From assembly GCF_035989885.1 (NCBI RefSeq), contig NZ_CP108518.1, positions 5,633,001 through 5,697,000 of the forward strand: 64,000 nt of DNA. Direction: 5' to 3'. Source of the stretch: Streptomyces sp. NBC_01232 (GTDB lineage Bacteria; Actinomycetota; Actinomycetes; Streptomycetales; Streptomycetaceae). Below are positions 61,519-64,000 of the stretch, in pieces; the first letter of the stretch is position 1; each line of letters opens with the position of its first letter. The position numbers were made by a program, and so were the translations under genes. The notes below the pieces were generated by a model. It did no database searches, had not been told where the DNA came from, and saw nothing but the letters and a program-made list of their open reading frames with translations.

Positions 61519-63509
61519 GTGGTGGGTGACCCTCCGGTGGGCGGGGACGGTCGCAGAGCGGCCAGTACGTGCGCGGGCGCGCGGCCCGGCTCTAGGCGCA
61601 CGTAGTTCGCCCTGCCCCAGTGATAGGTCTCGCCGGTGAGCTCGTCGCGCACCGCGAGGGACCCGTGCCAGTCGAGGCCGAGTACCGGCATGTCCAACGA
61701 CACCGTCGCCTCCTGGGTGTGGTGCGGATCGAGGTTGACGACCACCAGTACGGAATTGGCTCCGGCATGCTTCGAATAGGCGATCACCTGTTCGTTGTCG
61801 GTCGAGTGGAAGTGGATGTCGCGCAACTGCTGGAGAGCGGGATTGCGGCGGCGCGTCCGGTTCAGCGAGGTGATCAGCGGGGCGATCGTGGCGCCCGTGC
61901 GCTCGGCCTCGGCCCAGTCGCGTGGCCGGAACTCGTACTTCTCGGAGTTCAGGTACTCCTCGCTGCCCTCCCGCACCGGGGTGTTCTCGCAGAGCTCGTA
62001 GCCGGCGTACACCCCCCAGGCGGGGGAGAGGGTGGCGGCGAGGACGGCCCGCACCTCGAAGGCGGGGCGCCCGCCGTGCTGCAGGTACTCGTGCAGGATG
62101 TCCGGGGTGTTCACGAAGAAGTTCGGCCGCATGACCGAGGCGGAGGGTGTGGCGGCCAGCTCGGTCAGGTACTCGGTCAGCTCGGCCTTGGTGTTGCGCC
62201 AGGTGAAGTACGTGTAGGACTGCTGGAAGCCGACGGCGGCGAGCGCCCGCATCATCGCGGGCCGGGTGAAGGCCTCCGCCAGGAAGATCACGTCCGGGTC
62301 GGACTTGTTGATGTCCGCGATCACCTTCTGCCAGAAGACGACCGGCTTGGTGTGCGGATTGTCGACCCGGAAGATGCGGACGCCGTGGTCCATCCAGTGC
62401 CGCAGGATCCGGCAGGTCTCCTCGACGATGCCGGCCATGTCGGTGTCGAAGTGGATCGGATAGATGTCCTGGTACTTCTTCGGCGGGTTCTCGGCGTACG
62501 CGATCGTCCCGTCGGCGCGGTGGCGGAACCACTCCGGGTGCTTCTCCACCCACGGGTGGTCGGGGGAGCACTGCAGCGCGAAGTCCAGCGCGATCTCCAT
62601 GCCCAGCTCGCGGGCGCGCCCGACGAAGGCGTCGAAGTCCTCCATGGTGCCGAGCTCCGGGTGGACAGCGTCGTGCCCGCCCTCCGTGGAGCCGATCGCC
62701 CACGGCACTCCGGGATCCCAACTCCCCGCGGAAAGCGTGTTGTTCGGCCCCTTGCGGTAGGTGGACCCGATCGGGTGGACGGGCGGCAGGTAGACCACGT
62801 CGAAGCCCATCGCGGCGATCGCCGGCAGCCGCTCGGCGGCGGTCCGGAAGGTCCCGCTGACCGGAGCCTCGCCGGGCTCCAGGACGGCGCCCTCCGAACG
62901 CGGGAACATCTCGTACCAGGAGCCGAAGAGGGCCCGCTTGCGCTCCACCAGGAGCGGCAGGGGCTTGGAGGCAGTGACCAGCTCCCGGTACGGACGCCTG
63001 GCCAGCGCGGCGTCCACGGCGGGGTTCAGGGCGGCCTCGTACCGTTCGGCGGCGGGCAGGTCCTCGTCACGCATGGTGCAGGCGGCGGCCAGGACGGCCT
63101 CGCGCCCGTCGCGCTTGGGGATCCGGGCCCCGGCCCGCTCGTAGAGCTCCGCGCCCTCCAGCAGCATCAGCCCGGTGTCGATCCCGGCGGGGATCTTGAT
63201 CGCGGCGTGGGCCCGCCAGGTGGCCACCGGATCGCTCCACGCCTCGACGGTGTACGTCCACCTCCCCTCGGCGTCGAGGGAGATCCTGGTCCCCCACCGG
63301 TCGGTTCCGGGGGCGAGCTCGCTCAGCGGCACGGGGGCCCGCAGCCTCCCGCCCGGATCGCGCAGGACGAGGTGGGCGGCTACGGCGTCGTGTCCTTCTC
63401 GGAACACGGTGGCGGAGATCTCGAAGACCTCGTCCACGACCGCCTTTGCGGGTCTGGCGCCGCAGTCGACGGCGGGGCGGACGTCCAGCACGGGAATGCG
63501 ACCGATCAT
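61515..63509 (-). CDS. glgE: Alpha-1,4-glucan:maltose-1-phosphate maltosyltransferase
   Basis: A 664-residue GH13_3 enzyme that extends alpha-glucan with maltose from maltose-1-phosphate. It starts [35 protein letters not shown], an N-terminal beta domain. Nucleophile Asp383 is in [14 protein letters not shown] and acid/base Glu412 in [10 protein letters not shown]. Substrate loops [18 protein letters not shown] and [15 protein letters not shown] are conserved. ATG 63509 has AGGTGA upstream. First gene of glgE-treS-mak-glgB, the complete trehalose-to-glucan route of Streptomyces and mycobacteria. Confidence 0.95.
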
Positions 63510-64000
63510 GATGGGATCACCTGGGGGCAGTTCGCAGGGCTCGGTGACAACAGGCCAGCCGGAATCACGGCTGGTAGTGCACGCTCTGTTCGCTCTGTTT
63601 CTAGCCGCTCAGTGGACGGCTGGGCTGCGGGCATGGCCGCTCCTGTCCGCGTTCACTCGGGTGGCGGGGAGAGGGTTTGTGGGCGGGTGCGCCGTGCGTG
63701 TACGACGTTCGTGTGCGACGTGTACCCGGGGAGCCCTTCCCAGTCTCGCCCAACCCAATCCGCGCTCTCGGTCAACTACTCGTACGTAGTGGCACGGGTG
63801 TCACCGGGTGCCGGATCGACATCCGGCGGGGCTTCGTCAAGTCGGCCGGAATCAAAGGGTCCGGGCTGCGGAACACCCGTCCCAAGGGTCCCGCGGACCC
63901 CTCCCGCAGAGACGGTCGGACCGCCCCGGAGGACAATGACCCGCCACCCCCGAAGGCGGAACGGCCGGCGGTCCGGAAACCCTTCAGGATGTGGCCGAAA
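63510..64000. promoter_or_regulatory. Upstream region of glgE operon; no gene seen
   Basis: About 490 bp to the window edge with no supportable gene. On the minus strand TTGACC (rc of 63770-63775) may be a -35 box. Next to it, ACTAC and GTAGT with a 6-bp centre (63775-63790) form a short inverted repeat. From memory a glucan phosphorylase gene follows divergently in S. coelicolor, so its control region may also lie here. An ATG at 63989 cannot be judged because the window ends. Confidence 0.45.

Noticed and set aside
63175..63789. 204-codon frame opposite and upstream of glgE
   Set aside because: Mostly antisense to glgE. The remainder has no coding character.

Overview
The window is from a Streptomyces chromosome. 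GC is very high, with the usual third-position G/C bias. It encodes the polarity and filament proteins Scy and FilP, the GlgE alpha-glucan cluster, an isobutyryl-CoA mutase large subunit and many actinobacterial conserved hypotheticals. From memory, the gene order follows the Streptomyces coelicolor SCO5380 to SCO5443 core region closely. That synteny was not computed here.

Layout. 1-7.9 kb: the end of a sensor kinase, a membrane protein, cobalamin adenosyltransferase, 3-hydroxybutyryl-CoA dehydrogenase, a STAS anti-anti-sigma protein, a large membrane-anchored P-loop protein, NucS mismatch endonuclease and a small conserved protein. 8-13.8 kb: a flavin-dependent oxidoreductase, a zinc-site protein and two tandem, related ABC-2 transporter pairs. 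13.9-19.6 kb: filP and a very long scy. 19.8-22.6 kb: methylmalonyl-CoA epimerase, thiolase and MeaB. 22.7-27 kb: PepSY protein, MarR regulator, three translationally coupled AIM24 paralogues, a DUF3817 membrane protein and a thiamine-binding-like protein. 27-36.6 kb looks like a block added to the core order: an SRPBCC/DUF4166/TetR operon behind two perfect palindromes, a CslA-GlxA-GH6 cell-surface glycan locus, and an ArsR/MFS pair. 36.6-42.5 kb: MarR, a truncated sensor-kinase remnant ending inside a repeat element, a second DUF3817 protein, icmA with a long palindrome on its promoter, a stand-alone EF-G domain IV-like protein, TetR and a thioredoxin/TPR protein. 42.5-45.8 kb: a three-gene cell-surface operon (DUF6230, DUF6114, secreted Pro/Ser/Thr-rich protein). 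45.8-52 kb: pyk, ackA and pta facing away from pfkA. 52-55.9 kb: a cupin/zinc-ribbon protein, an HTH regulator, an IS110-family element, and a MerR/thioredoxin pair. 55.9-63.5 kb: glgE-treS-mak-glgB.

How the genes work together. Epimerase, MeaB, cobalamin adenosyltransferase, IcmA, thiolase and hydroxybutyryl-CoA dehydrogenase all serve acyl-CoA (C4 and propionate) and B12-dependent metabolism. Pyk, AckA, Pta and Pfk cover lower glycolysis and acetate overflow. TreS, Mak, GlgE and GlgB convert trehalose through maltose-1-phosphate to branched alpha-glucan. Scy/FilP and CslA/GlxA both act at the hyphal tip.

Regulatory signals are unusually readable. At least fourteen genes have a TANNNT -10 box only 6-8 nt before the start codon and no Shine-Dalgarno sequence, which implies leaderless mRNAs. 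Several perfect palindromes sit on promoters of regulated genes. Three short MITE-like inverted-repeat elements overlap stop codons of neighbouring genes. No rRNA, tRNA or CRISPR array was seen.
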